NCBI GenBank assembly: GCA_963774765.1
Contig: CAVZGP010000009.1
Span: 1-64,000, forward strand
Origin: Sva-07 sp963774765
GTDB taxonomy: Bacteria; Actinomycetota; Acidimicrobiia; Acidimicrobiales; Ilumatobacteraceae
Length of the DNA stretch: 64,000 nucleotides
Reading direction: 5' to 3'
A program made the translations under genes and the position numbers. Positions 1-8,529 of this stretch are shown here, piece after piece. Numbering within the stretch: the stretch's first letter is position 1; every line of letters begins with the position of its first letter. The notes under the pieces are model-generated. The model was not told the DNA's origin. It saw only the letters and a list, made by a program, of their open reading frames with translations, and did not search any database.

Positions 1-192
1 TTCGTCCATTCGTTGCACGGCGTGCCCGACGATCCGGCCGTCGTGGCGGCCACGATCGAGTACGACACGACGCTGAACGCCGCGTTCCGCCACGACAACG
101 TGTTCGCCGTGCAGTTCCATCCCGAGAAGTCGAGCCGACCGGGTCTGCGACTGCTGCGAAACTTCGTCGACGTCTGCGGGGAGCCACCATGA
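1..192 (+). CDS. hisH: Imidazole glycerol phosphate synthase glutaminase subunit HisH (C-terminal part)
   Basis: This is the last 63 codons of HisH, cut by the window start. HisH releases ammonia from glutamine and feeds it to HisF in histidine synthesis. The fragment contains the class I glutamine amidotransferase end motif VQFHPEKS, where His and Glu complete the catalytic triad, followed by the usual G-L-R-L-L-RNF tail. Its stop codon overlaps the hisA start as ATGA at 189-192, so translation is probably coupled within a hisH-hisA-hisF operon. Confidence 0.93.
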   Translation, partial: FVHSLHGVPDDPAVVAATIEYDTTLNAAFRHDNVFAVQFHPEKSSRPGLRLLRNFVDVCGEPP

Positions 193-914
193 TTGACCTC
201 TATCCGTCGATCGACCTGCTGGGAGGCCGCGTCGTCCGGCTGCGCCAGGGCGACTACGACGACGTCACCGACTACGGCGACGATCCGGTGTCGGTGGCTC
301 TCGAATTCGCTCAGGCCGGTGTTCGTTGGGTCCACGTCGTCGATCTCGACGCCGCCAAGTCCGGCGACCCCGTCAATCGGCCCGTCGGTCGCGTCGATCG
401 TGTCGGCCCTCGCCGGTTCCACACGGTGCAGACCGGCGGCGGCGTTCGCACGCTCGACGATGCGCCGCGAACTCGCCGTGGCGGGCGTCGCTCGCGTCGT
501 GATGGGATCCGCCGCCGTGCGCGACCCGGCGCTCGTGGAGGCGGCGTCCGACATCGTTCCGGTCGCCGTGGGGCTCGACCATCGTGACGGCGAGATCGCT
601 GTGCACGGTTGGACCGAGGGCAGCGGGATGCTCCTCGACGACGCGTATGGCTGTTTCCGACCGCAGAGATGTTCCTGATCACGAACATCGGGCTCGACGG
701 GATGCTCACCGGCCCGGACATCGATGGGCTGACCCGCTCGGCGGCACACGCCGGCGTGCCGGTGATCGCCAGTGGGGGCGTGTCGAGCCTGGCCGACGTC
801 GTGGCCCTCGCCCAGATCGGGAACCTCGGCGGGATCATCACCGGCAAGGCCGTCTACGAGGGACGGTTCACGGTGAGCGAGGCGCTGAGCGCACTCGAGG
901 CGGTGAGATCGTGA
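189..914 (+). CDS. hisA: Phosphoribosyl isomerase HisA/PriA, four frameshifts in this sequence
   Basis: The product isomerises ProFAR in histidine synthesis; actinobacterial PriA also acts in tryptophan synthesis, which cannot be decided here. The full (beta-alpha)8 barrel can be followed: YPSIDLLGG near the start, VVDLDAAKSG, VQTGGGVRTLDDA, then ITNIGLDGMLTGPD and VIASGGV. Reading it needs four frame changes, near 378 (+1), 424 (-1), 470 (+1) and 642 (-1), all in short G or C runs. The total of 726 nt is a multiple of three, so the shifts cancel. As given the frame stops after 132 codons. The intact residues between shifts argue for sequencing error rather than decay. The stop overlaps the hisF GTG. 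Confidence 0.85.
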
Positions 915-1681
915 AGGTTGCCCGTGTCATCCCGTGTCTCGACGTCACCGACGGTCGTGTGGTCAAGGGCACCAACTTCGTCGACCTCCGCGACGCCGGC
1001 GATCCGGTCGAACTCGCCGCCCGCTACGACCTCGAAGGTGCCGACGAGTTGGTGTTCCTCGACATCACGGCGTCGAGCGACAACCGCGACACGACGATCG
1101 ACATGGTGCGACGTGTGGCCGACGAGGTCTACATCCCGTTCACGGTCGGCGGTGGAATCCGGACGCTGGAAGACGCACGGCGCATGCTTCGCGCCGGTGC
1201 CGACAAGGTGAGCGTGAACACCGCGGCGGTCGAGCGCCCCGAGTTGATCACCGAGATCGCCACGGAGTTCGGAGCACAGTGCGTCGTCTGCGCGATCGAC
1301 GCGAAGCACCGTGCCGATGGTGTGGTGGACAGTTGGGAGGTGTACCTCCACGGTGGGCGCACTCCGACCGGGATCGATGCGGTCGAGTGGGCGCAAGAAG
1401 CGGTGCGTCGGGGTGCCGGCGAAATCCTGCTCACCTCGATGGATCGCGACGGCACCCGCGATGGATTCGATCTCGATCTCACCCAGGCCATCGTCGATGC
1501 CGTCACGGTGCCGGTGATCGCCAGCGGCGGCGTCGGCTCGATCGATCACCTCGTTGACGGCGTGGCCGTCGGTCGTGCCGACGCCGTGCTCGCAGCCTCG
1601 ATCTTCCACTTCCGCGAACACACCGTCGCCGACGCCAAAGCGCAGATGTCGGCGGCCGGCATCCACGTCCGTCCCGTCTGA
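911..1681 (+). CDS. hisF: Imidazole glycerol phosphate synthase cyclase subunit HisF
   Basis: HisF joins ammonia from HisH to PRFAR, giving imidazole glycerol phosphate and AICAR. The 256-residue product has the family signatures in order: ARVIPCLDV with the first catalytic Asp, VVKGTNF, VGGGIR, the second catalytic Asp in the LLTSMDRDGT motif, and the phosphate-binding VIASGGVGS. The GTG start at 911 is chosen because it overlaps the hisA stop (GTGA) and gives the canonical N-terminus. A palindromic hairpin begins directly after the stop. Confidence 0.96.
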   Translation: MKVARVIPCLDVTDGRVVKGTNFVDLRDAGDPVELAARYDLEGADELVFLDITASSDNRDTTIDMVRRVADEVYIPFTVGGGIRTLEDARRMLRAGADKVSVNTAAVERPELITEIATEFGAQCVVCAIDAKHRADGVVDSWEVYLHGGRTPTGIDAVEWAQEAVRRGAGEILLTSMDRDGTRDGFDLDLTQAIVDAVTVPVIASGGVGSIDHLVDGVAVGRADAVLAASIFHFREHTVADAKAQMSAAGIHVRPV

Positions 1682-1714
1682 ATTTCACCAGGGGTCAGAC
1701 CCCTGCTGCGATCG
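1680..1714. repeat. Palindromic hairpin element, copy 1
   Basis: The core CAGGGGTCAGACCCCTG (1689-1705) is a 17-bp palindrome. The left arm ends TTTCAC and the right arm reads CTGCGATCG, so the arms do not pair with each other. It starts at the hisF stop codon. Copy 2 at 2458-2492 has the same arms in reverse order, so the two copies form an inverted pair around the enoyl-CoA hydratase gene. Confidence 0.8.
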
Positions 1715-1729
1715 CGTAGGTTCTGGGGC

Positions 1730-2443
1730 ATGAGTTCTGCTGCTGTCACGACCGAACGACACGATGGGGTGCTGGTCGTGCATCTCGACGACGGCAAGGC
1801 GAACGCACTGTCGTTCGACATGATCACGGCGATCGGTGGTGCGCTCGACGAGGCCGAGGGCGATGACGAGATCCGGGCAATGGTGCTGCACGGTCGACCC
1901 GGCAAGTTCTCCGCCGGCTTCGATCTTGGCGTGATGTTCGGCGATGACATGTCGGCCATCATCAACCTCGTCGCCGACGGTGGTGCATTGGTTCATCGGC
2001 TCTACGGTTCGTCGATCCCGGTCGTTGCGGCGAGTACAGGACACGCCCTGGCAGCCGGAGCGCTCGTGCTGCTCGGCTGCGATGTCCGCGTCGGCGGTGA
2101 CGTCGAGGCCAAGATCGGGCTCAACGAGGTCGCGATCAAGATGGTGCTTCCCGACTGGGCGTTGACGATCGCGACCGATCGGCTGAGCAAACGACATCTC
2201 CAGCGGGCGCTCGCGAACGCTCGCATCACGACGCCACGCGATGCGGTCGATGTTGGGTTCCTCGACGAGGTCGTACCCGACGGCGAGGAACTCGATCGGG
2301 CGGTCGCCGTCGCTGCCGAGCTGGCATCGACGCTCGATCCGTCGGCGTATCCGCGCACCGTTCGTGCGATCCGCGGTCCGGTGCTCGACCTGATGGCGCA
2401 ACAGATCGCCAGCGACCGGTCGGCAGGAGTCAGTCCCGTCTGA
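1730..2443 (+). CDS. Enoyl-CoA hydratase/isomerase family protein
   Basis: This 237-residue crotonase-fold protein probably hydrates or isomerises an acyl-CoA. It shows the family pattern: LDDGKANALSF near residue 18-28, GRPGKFSAGFDLG for the first oxyanion-hole strand, and AASTGHALAAGALVLLGCD for the second. The glutamate usual for hydration is not obvious in the segment after RVGG; LNEVAIKM aligns near there. The substrate cannot be told. The gene stands alone between two inverted hairpin elements and may have its own transcript. Confidence 0.9.
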   Translation: MSSAAVTTERHDGVLVVHLDDGKANALSFDMITAIGGALDEAEGDDEIRAMVLHGRPGKFSAGFDLGVMFGDDMSAIINLVADGGALVHRLYGSSIPVVAASTGHALAAGALVLLGCDVRVGGDVEAKIGLNEVAIKMVLPDWALTIATDRLSKRHLQRALANARITTPRDAVDVGFLDEVVPDGEELDRAVAVAAELASTLDPSAYPRTVRAIRGPVLDLMAQQIASDRSAGVSPV

Positions 2444-2457
2444 TCGCAGCCGGGGTC

Positions 2458-2492
2458 CGATTGCAGCAGGGGTCTGACCCCTGGTGAAATCG
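2458..2492. repeat. Palindromic hairpin element, copy 2
   Basis: The core CAGGGGTCTGACCCCTG (2467-2483) has left arm CGATTGCAG and right arm GTGAAATCG. Its reverse complement matches copy 1 at 1680-1714 almost base for base. It lies 14 bp after the enoyl-CoA hydratase stop and just before the aldo/keto reductase start. Confidence 0.8.
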
Positions 2493-2509
2493 TGGGTAGG
2501 GTCGCCGAC

Positions 2510-3503
2510 ATGGCCACCCCCAACGTGAATCCCAAAATGGAATACCGCCGACTCGGCAACACCGGGCTGCAGGTGAGCGTGCTGTCGTTCGGCAGTTGGG
2601 TCACCTTCGACACGCAACTCGACAATCAGCTCGCCCTCGAATGCATGGCTGCAGCCGGTGACGCCGGGTGCAACTTCTTCGACAACGCCGAGGCGTACGC
2701 CGGCGGCAAGAGCGAGACGATCATGGGCGAGGTGCTGCGCGAGCTCGCGCTGGCCGCGCTGGTCGTACGTCGTGACCACGAAGGTGTTCTGGGGCCTACA
2801 CCGCAATACGCCGAACATGAACAACACCCTCAACCGCAAGTACCTGATGCACGCCGTCGACGGCTCGTTGGAGCGATTCGGGCTCGACTTCGTCGACGTC
2901 CTGTACTGCCACCGTTCCGATCCGAACACACCGATCGAGGAGACGGTGTGGGCGATGAGCGACATCATTTCGGCCGGCAAGGCGCTGTACTGGGGCACCA
3001 GCGAGTGGTCGGCCGACGAGATCCGCGCCGCCATCGACATCGCCGATCGTCATCACCTGCACCGGCCGGTCACCGAGCAGAGCCAGTACAACCTGCTCGA
3101 ACGCAAGAAGGTCGACAAGGAGTACGCCCGCATCAACGCCGAGTTCAACTACGGCAACACGATCTGGAGCCCACTCGCGTCCGGTCTGCTCACCGGGAAG
3201 TACAAGGACGGCATTCCCGAGGACTCGCGTGCCGCGCTCGAGGGCTATGGCTGGCTCGCCGGCCGTTTGAGCGACGAGGAGGCAATCGCCCGTGTCGAGA
3301 GACTGCGCCCGATCGCGGAACGTCTCGACTGCACGATGGCGCAGCTCGCGTTGGCCTGGTGTACCAAGAACCCGCATGTGTCGACGGTGATCACCGGCGC
3401 CTCGAAGGTCAGCCAGGTCGAACAGAACTTCGGTGCGCTCGACGTGATCCCACTCCTCACCGACGAGGTCAAAGAAGAGATGGAAGCTGCCGTCAAGGCC
3501 TGA
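2510..3503 (+). CDS. Aldo/keto reductase (KCNAB/YghZ-like), one frameshift
   Basis: This is an NAD(P)H-dependent oxidoreductase with the AKR barrel. It opens with MEYRRLGNTGLQVS, then shows FFDNAEAYAGG with the catalytic Asp and Tyr, VVTTK with the catalytic Lys, DVLYCHRSDPNTP with the active-site His, and IWSPLASGLLTGKY plus a C-terminal ITGASKVSQVEQN cofactor motif. These match the voltage-gated potassium channel beta-subunit branch of AKRs. A single +1 shift near 2750-2757 separates the first 80 residues from the rest; total length is 3n+1. ATG 2510 is preferred over the upstream GTG at 2492, which lies inside the hairpin repeat. The natural substrate is unknown. Confidence 0.87.
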
Positions 3504-3519
3504 GCCACCCCACCTCCCG

Positions 3520-3574
3520 CCCGAAAAATGCCTGGAAGTGCGCGCTCAGCGCGACAAACCAGGCATTTTTCGGG
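3520..3574. terminator. Strong hairpin, probable terminator
   Basis: A 16-bp perfect stem pairs 3520-3535 with 3559-3574 (CCCGAAAAATGCCTGG and its complement). The 23-nt loop holds a smaller CGCGCT/AGCGCG hairpin. It lies 16 bp after the aldo/keto reductase stop. The run of A on one side and T on the other suits termination in either direction. Confidence 0.6.
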
Positions 3575-3646
3575 CTCGGGTCGGGCTCGGACCACTGGTC
3601 GGCACTCGCAGATCGGGGTACGACCGCCGACGGTAGCCTTGTCCCG

Positions 3647-3973
3647 ATGGCCGTCGTCGACGACAAGCTCCCGATCAAGATGCTCAACGACCGGGTGCTC
3701 GTGCGCATCTCCGACAAGGCGGGCGAGCGCAAGTCGTCAGGCGGCATCGTCATCCCGGCCACCGCCCAGGTGTCGAAGCGTCTGATCTGGGCGACCGTGG
3801 TCGCTCAGGGCCAGAACGTGCGCTCGTGCGAGGTCGGCGACAAGGTGCTGTTCAGCCCTGAGGATCGCTACGAGGTCGAGGTCCAGGGCGAGGACTACGT
3901 CATGTTGCGCGAACGCGAACTGCACGCGGTTGCCGCAGAGCGCATCGAGGCATCGACGGGCTTGTACCTGTAG
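3647..3973 (+). CDS. GroES-like co-chaperonin
   Basis: The 108-residue product matches Cpn10. It has the opening signature of the family, IKMLNDRVLVR, followed by the mobile-loop region GERKSSGGIVIP and the core GDKVLFSPEDRYEVEVQGEDYVMLRERE. Cpn10 caps the GroEL ring. No groEL lies next to it, and its loop and C-terminal tail differ from the usual housekeeping GroES, so it may be a secondary copy. ATG 3647 gives the normal N-terminal length. The stop codon lies inside the first copy of a 25-bp tandem repeat. Confidence 0.8.
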   Translation: MAVVDDKLPIKMLNDRVLVRISDKAGERKSSGGIVIPATAQVSKRLIWATVVAQGQNVRSCEVGDKVLFSPEDRYEVEVQGEDYVMLRERELHAVAAERIEASTGLYL

Positions 3974-4020
3974 GCAACGCATCGGGCCGCGAAGACCTGT
4001 AGGCAACGCATCGGGCCGCG
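3967..4020. repeat. Tandem repeat, two 25-bp copies
   Basis: The same 25 bases, beginning CCTGTAGGCAACGC and ending GGGCCGCG, occur at 3967-3991 and 3996-4020 with a 29-bp period. The first copy contains the end and stop of the groES-like gene. It looks like a recent slippage duplication. Confidence 0.75.
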
Positions 4021-4048
4021 CGAAGGGGTCGGCCCGTAGGCTGGCCCG

Positions 4049-4411
4049 ATGCCCGAAGGGACCAGGATCGAAGCGACCGACGAGCAATTGGCGGGGATCA
4101 AGTACGACGATCACGGTCTCGTGGCAGCGATCGCGCAGGACGTCGACAACGGTGACGTGCTGATGCTGGCGTGGATGAACGCCCAGTCGCTGCAGATGAC
4201 GCTCGCCGAAGGCCGGATGGTCTACTGGTCGCGCAGCCGACAGGAGTTGTGGCGCAAGGGCGACACCAGCGGCGACCGACAGTTCGTGCGCGAGGCCTTC
4301 TACGACTGCGACGCCGACGCGCTGCTGTTCAAGGTCGAACAAGAGGGTGCCGGTGCCTGTCACACAGGGGAACGCACCTGCTTCTTCCGGTCGTTCGGCG
4401 CCGGAGCCTGA
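4049..4411 (+). CDS. hisI: Phosphoribosyl-AMP cyclohydrolase HisI
   Basis: HisI opens the adenine ring of phosphoribosyl-AMP in histidine synthesis. The 120-residue product shows the conserved core: VLMLAWMNAQSLQMTL, the SRSRQELWRKGDTSG motif, the metal-binding YDCDADALL segment, and the C-terminal zinc Cys pair in GACHTGERTCFFR. It is a monofunctional enzyme without a HisE domain. trpE follows after 7 bp, so the two amino-acid genes are probably co-transcribed. Confidence 0.95.
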   Translation: MPEGTRIEATDEQLAGIKYDDHGLVAAIAQDVDNGDVLMLAWMNAQSLQMTLAEGRMVYWSRSRQELWRKGDTSGDRQFVREAFYDCDADALLFKVEQEGAGACHTGERTCFFRSFGAGA

Positions 4412-4418
4412 TCCGACG

Positions 4419-5945
4419 ATGAAGTTCCAACCGTCCCGAGAGGACTTTCATCGACACGCCGTCGAACACACGGTGGTTCCCGTGTGGACCGAACTGCTCG
4501 CCGACCTCGAGACACCGGTCGCCGCGTACGTCAAGCTCGTCGGCGACGGACCTGGCTTCCTGCTCGAATCAGTGGAGGGTGCCGAGCGCTGGGCCCGCTT
4601 CTCGTTCGTCGGACGCAATCCGTCGGCGATGCTCGTGCTGCGCAATGGGGTGATCGAGCTCGACGGCAGGCTTCCCGACGGCATCCCGACCGACCGGGGG
4701 ATGCTCGCCGCGCTCGAAGCGCTGCTCGGGGAGTACACCAGCCCCCAGTTCGACGATCTGCCGCCACTCCACGGCGGTGTCATGGGTTTCCTCGGCTACG
4801 ACGTGATCCGCGAGGTCGAGCACCTCCCGGACACGCCGCCTGACGACCGAGGATATCCCGATGCAGTGATGTCGGTGATCGGCTCGCTGGCCGCGTTCGA
4901 CCATTGGCGCCAGCGCGTCTACCTGATCGAGAGTGTGCCGACACTGGGTCTCGACGACGCGCAACTCGATGCCGCGTACGATGCTGCGGTCCACCGGGTC
5001 GAACAGGCGGTGGCCGACCTCGCGCAGCCGCTGGCGTACACGCCGGTCGAGCCACCGTCGGCTGCTGACGAGTTGCCCGAACTCCGGTCGTCGATGCCGA
5101 ACGGCATGTACCAGCGCGCCGTCGAGGTCGCCAAGGACCATGTCGTCGCCGGCGACATCTTCCAGGTGGTGCTGGCGCAGCGCTACGACCTCGAACTCGG
5201 TGCCGACCCGTTCGACGTGTATCGGGTGCTTCGTCAGGTCAACCCGTCGCCGTACATGTACTTCGTTCGCCATCCTGAGTTGACGATCGTCGGTTCGTCG
5301 CCCGAACCGATGGTGCAACTGCTCGGCCGCACCGTCGTGTCGAGGCCGATCGCCGGAACGCGCCGTCGTGGCCGCACCGACGAACACGACCGGCTGATGG
5401 CGGCCGAACTGATCGAACACCCCAAAGAACGTGCTGAACATGTGATGCTGGTCGATCTCGCACGCAATGACGTCGGCCGCGTCGCCGAGTTCGGCACGGT
5501 CGACGTCGACGAACTGATGACGCTCGAGCGCTACAGCCACGTCATGCACCTGACCTCGCAGGTGTCCGGCCAACTGCGTGACGGACTCGGCCCGATCGAC
5601 GTGCTGCGCGCCACCCTCCCCGCGGGCACCGTGTCGGGGGCACCAAAGGTGCGAGCGATGGAGATCATCGATTCGCTCGAACCGGTGAAACGCGGCCCCT
5701 ACGCCGGTGTGGTCGGCTATATCGACTGGTCGGGCAACCTCGATACGGCGATCGCCATCCGCACGATGTTCGTCACGGGCGACGGAGAGACCGCGAGCTT
5801 GCAGGCCGGAGCGGGCATCGTCGCCGACTCGGTACCCGACGACGAAGACCTCGAGTGTCGGAACAAGGCGGCCGCGCTGCTCGCGGCGATCCCCGCTGCG
5901 CGACGAATGACCGCTGCGCGCAGCGACGCCGGCACCCGGGCCTGA
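4419..5945 (+). CDS. trpE: Anthranilate synthase component I TrpE
   Basis: TrpE makes anthranilate from chorismate using ammonia supplied by TrpG. The 508-residue product has the N-terminal regulatory domain with LLESVEGAERWARFSF, where the LLES motif binds feedback tryptophan. The chorismate-binding domain follows with IFQVVLAQRY, PSPYMYF, SRPIAGTRRRG, ERAEHVMLVDLARND and LPAGTVSGAPKVRAMEII. ATG 4419 gives the normal N-terminus and lies 7 bp after hisI. No trpG is nearby. Expected feedback inhibition by tryptophan follows from the intact LLES motif. Confidence 0.95.
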   Translation: MKFQPSREDFHRHAVEHTVVPVWTELLADLETPVAAYVKLVGDGPGFLLESVEGAERWARFSFVGRNPSAMLVLRNGVIELDGRLPDGIPTDRGMLAALEALLGEYTSPQFDDLPPLHGGVMGFLGYDVIREVEHLPDTPPDDRGYPDAVMSVIGSLAAFDHWRQRVYLIESVPTLGLDDAQLDAAYDAAVHRVEQAVADLAQPLAYTPVEPPSAADELPELRSSMPNGMYQRAVEVAKDHVVAGDIFQVVLAQRYDLELGADPFDVYRVLRQVNPSPYMYFVRHPELTIVGSSPEPMVQLLGRTVVSRPIAGTRRRGRTDEHDRLMAAELIEHPKERAEHVMLVDLARNDVGRVAEFGTVDVDELMTLERYSHVMHLTSQVSGQLRDGLGPIDVLRATLPAGTVSGAPKVRAMEIIDSLEPVKRGPYAGVVGYIDWSGNLDTAIAIRTMFVTGDGETASLQAGAGIVADSVPDDEDLECRNKAAALLAAIPAARRMTAARSDAGTRA

Positions 5946-6014
5946 CCGAACCGCGCTGGTTCCCGCAGCCCTGGGCTCGGGGAACCACGAGTTCGGGGAA
6001 CGGGACGGGCGGTG

Positions 6015-6584
6015 TCAGAGGAGGAGACCGAGGAAGAACAGGAAGCCGAGCCCTGCGAAACCGATGGTGATCACGGTGGCGAGGAGGATCAGCAGGGGGA
6101 ACGTCGTCACCGACTTCAGCGCGACGGCAAGCGCTGTGAACTGCCCCGCTGTGGTGACGGTGTCGCTCATGGTGAAGAACTGGCGCGACATCACGACGGC
6201 ACTCTGGTCCTGGACGCCGTCGCTCGCTTCGACGGCCTCGATCACGACACGCTCAGATCGCGGATCGCCGGCGATCAGTCGTTCGACATCGGTGACGAGT
6301 GCGGTTCCCAGCCTCGTGATCGCCCAGAGCCGGAACATCGCCAGCCCGACGGACCCGATGGCGACGAACGCAGCGAATCCTCCGAAGATGATCCACACGG
6401 TCTCGATGCCGTCGGAGAGCGCAGCGATGCCCAGGGCGTAACCGCCGAGGCAGATCAGGACGACGATCACCATGGTGCCGAACGCGAGACGTGTGCCGCG
6501 ATGAACCAGTGTGAGAAGGGTGTCGACCGTGCGGGTGGCGAGATCGTGCAGTCGGCGTTCGCTGGTGCTGTCGTCGTACGTCAT
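6015..6584 (-). CDS. Membrane protein with N- and C-terminal helix pairs, unknown function
   Basis: The 189-residue product starts MTYDDSTSERRL and has about four membrane segments: two near residues 35-85 (MVIVVLICLGGYALGIAAL and IIFGGFAAFVAIGSVG) and two at the C-terminus (FPLLILLATVITIGFAG, LGFLFFLGLLL). A soluble middle contains GDPRSERVVIEAVEASDG. I do not recognise the family. It is divergent from the ygfZ-like gene with only 33 bp between the starts, so the promoters must overlap. Confidence 0.7.
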   Translation of the reverse strand: MTYDDSTSERRLHDLATRTVDTLLTLVHRGTRLAFGTMVIVVLICLGGYALGIAALSDGIETVWIIFGGFAAFVAIGSVGLAMFRLWAITRLGTALVTDVERLIAGDPRSERVVIEAVEASDGVQDQSAVVMSRQFFTMSDTVTTAGQFTALAVALKSVTTFPLLILLATVITIGFAGLGFLFFLGLLL

Positions 6585-6617
6585 GACGTTCGCAGTGTGC
6601 CACGGCAGACTGGCACT

Positions 6618-7295
6618 GTGACTCCCGATCCTGCTGCCATCGACGACTCCGCCCGTGACCACGTCGTGGTCGAGGGCCCCGACGCGCTCACGTACCTCCA
6701 GTCCCAGGTCGCCCAGGACCTTCGGGAACTCGCCGTCGGTGACGCCACGTGGACGCTCGTGCTCGAACCCTCGGGCAAGGTCGAGTCGTTGGCGCGCGTC
6801 ACGCGGACGACCGAGGATCGCTTCGACTTCGACCTCGATGCCGGCTTCGGTGAGGCGCTGGCGGTGCGCCTGAACCGGTTCAAGATCCGGGTGGATGCCA
6901 CCATCGTGGTCGAACCTGCACGATCCCCGGAGCCGTCGAATGCCCACGAGGCGGCTCGTGTTGCCGGGGGCTGGCCGCGGATGGGCTTCGAGATCGTTGT
7001 GGGCCAGACGATTCCCGCGGTGACCGGGGTCGTGCCGGTAGCGGTCAGTTTCACGAAGGGGTGCTACCCCGGTCAGGAACTGGTCGAACGTATGGACAGT
7101 CGAGGCGCCGATGCCCCGATGTCTCTCCGGGTCATCGACATCGATGCCGGCGGGAAGGTCGGCGACGCGTTGGTCGTCGCCGGGGCCGAGGTCGGAACAA
7201 TCACGAGCGTGTCTCCCGTCGGGGGCGAGGCGATCGCACTGGTCAAGCGGGGCCACGACGTCGGTCGCCCGCCGACGCACCTCGCCACCACCTGA
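6618..7295 (+). CDS. YgfZ/GcvT-fold folate-binding protein
   Basis: YgfZ proteins assist iron-sulfur cluster enzyme assembly or repair with the help of tetrahydrofolate. The 225-residue product carries the signature KGCYPGQELVERMDSRG near residue 150, where the Cys is the key conserved residue. The N-terminal GPDALTYLQSQVAQDL pattern is also typical of the family. The C-terminal barrel is short. A GTG start at 6618 is used because it gives the expected N-terminus. The gene converges on the M50 protease gene, with only 9 bp between their ends. Confidence 0.85.
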   Translation: MTPDPAAIDDSARDHVVVEGPDALTYLQSQVAQDLRELAVGDATWTLVLEPSGKVESLARVTRTTEDRFDFDLDAGFGEALAVRLNRFKIRVDATIVVEPARSPEPSNAHEAARVAGGWPRMGFEIVVGQTIPAVTGVVPVAVSFTKGCYPGQELVERMDSRGADAPMSLRVIDIDAGGKVGDALVVAGAEVGTITSVSPVGGEAIALVKRGHDVGRPPTHLATT

Positions 7296-7304
7296 CCAGC
7301 GGTG

Positions 7305-8426
7305 TCAGAGGGCGTGCGCGGCGGCGATGTTGCGGCGGATGGCGACCACGTCGGGATGCTGGCGGATGCCGATCAGTTCGGGCGACGAGTCGATGATCGT
7401 GGCCAGCCCGGACGGAGACGTACCGGCCTCGGCGGCGGTTCGCAGCCATCCGATCGCCGTGGCCTGATCTCCGAGGGCGCCCGCGGCACGAGCGACGGTC
7501 GCCGCGGCGAGGGTGTGGGGATGGCGGGCATACCCGTCGGCGGCGTAGTGCGCGGCATCCTCCCACCGGCCCAGTCGCATCAGTTGGTTGGCCAGGATGT
7601 ACTCGTTCCACGGGTCGCCGGTCGGCCACGGCTCGGGAAGCACGTCGATCAGAGCGGCGACACGGTCCACCGGCAAGGTGACGGGGGGTGGCGGCTGATC
7701 GGGTCGGTGATGGGTGAGTGCGGACACCAGGATCCGGCGTGCTTTGGCGGTCTTGCCGGCCGCGAGTGCCTCGTCGGCGTCGTGCCACGCTGAGGTGACC
7801 GGCTTGGACGAGCCGAGCATCTGCAGCTGTGACACCAGAAGGAACCCGATGATCAGAACGAATGTGCGGTAGCGATCGTCGGTGAATGCGTACACGGTGA
7901 AAACACCGGTGGCCGCCAGCGAGAACCAGAGCATGAGTCGTTCGGCCCTGCCGGGAAGGAACCGGTCGAGCGCGCTCGTGACGATGTTGCCGCCGTCGAG
8001 CGGCAGGACGGGCACCAGATTGAACACACCGATGACCGGCCCGGCCCACCAGATGGCGAGCAGCGCGGGATCGTACGCGTACGACGGTCGTTCGAGCGGA
8101 TTCGCGCCGAGCGCGAGCAGCATGGCGACGCTGACGGCGATCTGGATGCCCGGCCCGGCGAAGGAGATGCCGATGTGTTCGGCGCGCGAGATCGGCCGGG
8201 TCGGGACGTAGGAGGCATAGCCCGCCAGGAAGTTCAACGAGATCTCGGCTCGCGCGCCGGTCCGGCGCGCCGCAACGGCGTGGCCGAGTTCGTGCAACAA
8301 CGTGAACGCACCGAGCGCGCCGGCGAGCCAGACTCCGAACACATCGCCGTAGAGCACGACGATCAGGACCATGAGCATGACGAAGCCGGGTCGCACGTGG
8401 ACGGGGAATCCGAACAGCCGGAACAT
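7305..8426 (-). CDS. M50-family (site-2 protease type) zinc metalloprotease
   Basis: This 373-residue membrane protein has the zinc motif HELGH in a segment starting FTLLHELGHAVAARR near residue 43. The third zinc ligand motif NLVPVLPLDGG lies near residue 146, in LVPVLPLDGGNIV. Several hydrophobic helices surround both motifs, as in intramembrane site-2 proteases of the SpoIVFB/Rv-type short branch. The last 150 residues are soluble and helical, with TPR-like spacing (AKARRILVSAL, GRWEDAAHYAADGYARH), and probably bind a partner. The substrate is unknown. It faces the ppdK gene across a 100-bp divergent promoter region. Confidence 0.85.
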   Translation of the reverse strand: MFRLFGFPVHVRPGFVMLMVLIVVLYGDVFGVWLAGALGAFTLLHELGHAVAARRTGARAEISLNFLAGYASYVPTRPISRAEHIGISFAGPGIQIAVSVAMLLALGANPLERPSYAYDPALLAIWWAGPVIGVFNLVPVLPLDGGNIVTSALDRFLPGRAERLMLWFSLAATGVFTVYAFTDDRYRTFVLIIGFLLVSQLQMLGSSKPVTSAWHDADEALAAGKTAKARRILVSALTHHRPDQPPPPVTLPVDRVAALIDVLPEPWPTGDPWNEYILANQLMRLGRWEDAAHYAADGYARHPHTLAAATVARAAGALGDQATAIGWLRTAAEAGTSPSGLATIIDSSPELIGIRQHPDVVAIRRNIAAAHAL

Positions 8427-8529
8427 TCGACTCCGAAGGCTACGACCGATCGGCGATCGCTGTCTCGCGAGGCGCGGTGTTCCCTGATCGTTCAGGTGGA
8501 TGCGGCTGAGGGTCGTACACTCCCTTCAC

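Noticed and set aside
189..914. hisA as a true pseudogene
   Set aside because: All barrel motifs are intact between shifts, the net shift is zero, and other essential genes carry similar errors; kept as a gene with probable sequence errors.
1685..3040. 450-codon minus-strand frame opposite the enoyl-CoA hydratase and aldo/keto reductase
   Set aside because: It runs through two recognised genes and a repeat, with antisense-type composition and no motif.
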